Assembly (NCBI GenBank): GCA_934630905.1
Contig: CAKTXN010000100.1
Coordinates: 1 to 6,138 of the forward strand
Source of the DNA: an uncultured Eggerthellaceae bacterium
Lineage (GTDB): Bacteria > Actinomycetota > Coriobacteriia > Coriobacteriales > Eggerthellaceae
DNA: 6,138 bases
Reading direction: 5' to 3'
Every line of letters starts with the position of its first letter. Position 1 is the first letter of the stretch. The position numbers and the translations under genes are program-made. This document shows, in pieces, positions 5,344 through 6,138 of this stretch. Below the pieces are notes generated by a model that saw nothing but the letters and a program-made list of their open reading frames with translations, was not told the origin of the DNA and did no database searches.

Positions 5344-6138
5344 GCGGTAACCGGCAGCATGCACAATTTCTAGCCCTTGAGCTGCCGAAAGACCCTTCCA
5401 CTCTTCCTCGGAAAACTCCGTATCGCGCGGAATGGCTCCACGCTCAACCGAGAAGCAGTTGGCACCCAGCTCAAGACCCAGCACCTCATCGGGGTGCATG
5501 CTCACATATTTCACGTGGCTGCCCGCGCACAGGCGCAACACCGCCAGCTGCTGGCGCATAACCGCGCGGCCCAGCATGGGCAAATGTCCCAGCGGCGTGC
5601 CTGGAACGGGAATGCGCGGCATAATGCCCACCGCATACGGCTCGCGCGACAGCACATACGCCATACGCTGCGCAATCTGCTCGTTCGTATGCTCGACACC
5701 AATAGGCTCGATGCACGAAGAGAACTTCAGCGGCGAAGCGCAAATTGCATCGATGCTGCGGCAGCGCACCCCGGGATCGAAAGGCGTGTCCACGCCCTCG
5801 CCCATACGCAGCACATGATATGCACTGTTTGCACCCGCTTGCCAGCAAGCATATGCCATGGCCGCAGAAAGCTCGCCTACGTTCAGGCAAATTTCGTAGT
5901 CACCAGGCACTTCGGCACGAATGCGCGCAACCATATCTGCGATTTCATTCAAGTCGTAAAATTCTGTGGACCGCAGCGTAACTTGCGTAATACCCGCCTC
6001 AACATAGCTTCGCGCCATAGAAACTACCTGGTCAGCGGTAAGAATGCGCTCTTCACGCACCAAACCCCATTTTTCGCCGAACGAGCAGAATGCGCAATTC
6101 ATCTTGCACGGATGAAGATCCAGGCCAATGGCGCCCGC
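5338..6138 (-). CDS. Radical SAM protein, biotin synthase/HydE-like (partial, N-terminus beyond right edge)
   Basis: The open frame covers 266 visible residues and enters from the right edge, so the true start is outside. The radical SAM cluster motif is Cys11-x3-Cys15-x2-Cys18 (visible numbering, CKMNCAFC), which binds the 4Fe-4S cluster that cleaves S-adenosylmethionine. The Met of MNCAFC (6102) is inside this motif and cannot be the start. Later segments resemble BioB/HydE-type barrels: AGITQVTLRSTEF, HVLRMGEGVDTPF, CIEPIGVEHTNEQI and MPRIPVPGTPLG, followed by a C-terminal region where BioB-like proteins carry a BATS domain. I cannot assign a reaction; it does not look like canonical BioB. 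The final codons TGT TGA lie within palindromic copy B, so the C-terminus may have been set by that repeat. The gene is cytosolic by appearance and lies upstream of lgt without obvious functional linkage. Confidence 0.88.
   Translation of the reverse strand, partial: AGAIGLDLHPCKMNCAFCSFGEKWGLVREERILTADQVVSMARSYVEAGITQVTLRSTEFYDLNEIADMVARIRAEVPGDYEICLNVGELSAAMAYACWQAGANSAYHVLRMGEGVDTPFDPGVRCRSIDAICASPLKFSSCIEPIGVEHTNEQIAQRMAYVLSREPYAVGIMPRIPVPGTPLGHLPMLGRAVMRQQLAVLRLCAGSHVKYVSMHPDEVLGLELGANCFSVERGAIPRDTEFSEEEWKGLSAAQGLEIVHAAGYRC

Noticed and set aside
6100..6102. ATG at 6102 as start of the radical SAM gene
   Set aside because: It codes for a Met inside the CKMNCAFC cluster-binding motif, and the frame remains open to the window edge.

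Overview
The window looks like a GC-rich, single-membrane actinobacterial chromosome. The gene content (PknB-type kinase, PP2C phosphatase and FHA protein cluster, a small DUF5067-like lipoprotein, Lgt, a BioB-like radical SAM protein) would fit a gut Coriobacteriia/Eggerthellaceae member. That placement is an impression from gene style and composition, not a proven assignment. Almost all of the window is coding, and there are no rRNA or tRNA genes, CRISPR arrays or transposase genes.

Left half (1-3436, all minus strand): a phospho-signalling operon read right to left. First comes a protein with an unrecognised helical N-terminal region and a C-terminal FHA domain. Next is a complete PP2C-type Ser/Thr phosphatase, started by a GTG behind a strong Shine-Dalgarno sequence. 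Last is a Ser/Thr protein kinase whose ATG overlaps the phosphatase stop (ATGCTAG) and whose C-terminus runs off the left edge. Writer (kinase), eraser (PP2C) and reader (FHA) of phospho-Thr are therefore translated from one message. Each of the three carries an Ala/Gly-rich low-complexity stretch: an insert in a domain loop in the FHA protein and PP2C, and a linker in the kinase. The kinase appears to have Gln in place of the alpha-C glutamate.

Middle (3437-4299): a 160-bp AT-rich divergent intergenic region with a perfect 18-bp palindrome, a good operator candidate between the signalling operon and a plus-strand lipoprotein gene. The lipoprotein has a lipobox (LSGC) and a DUF5067-like beta-sandwich domain. 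It converges on lgt, with 128 nt between the two stop codons.

Right half (4300-6138, minus strand): lgt (prolipoprotein diacylglyceryl transferase) lies downstream of a radical SAM gene that enters from the right edge. Between them is an unusual 'dyad of dyads': two roughly 33-bp elements, each an internal inverted repeat (TTGTTGACAAAA...TTTTGTCAACAA around an asymmetric TACCCCACC core), placed in inverted orientation so that 31 of 32 bases also pair between copies. The right-hand copy supplies the stop codon of the radical SAM gene. This repeat structure is the least explained feature of the window.
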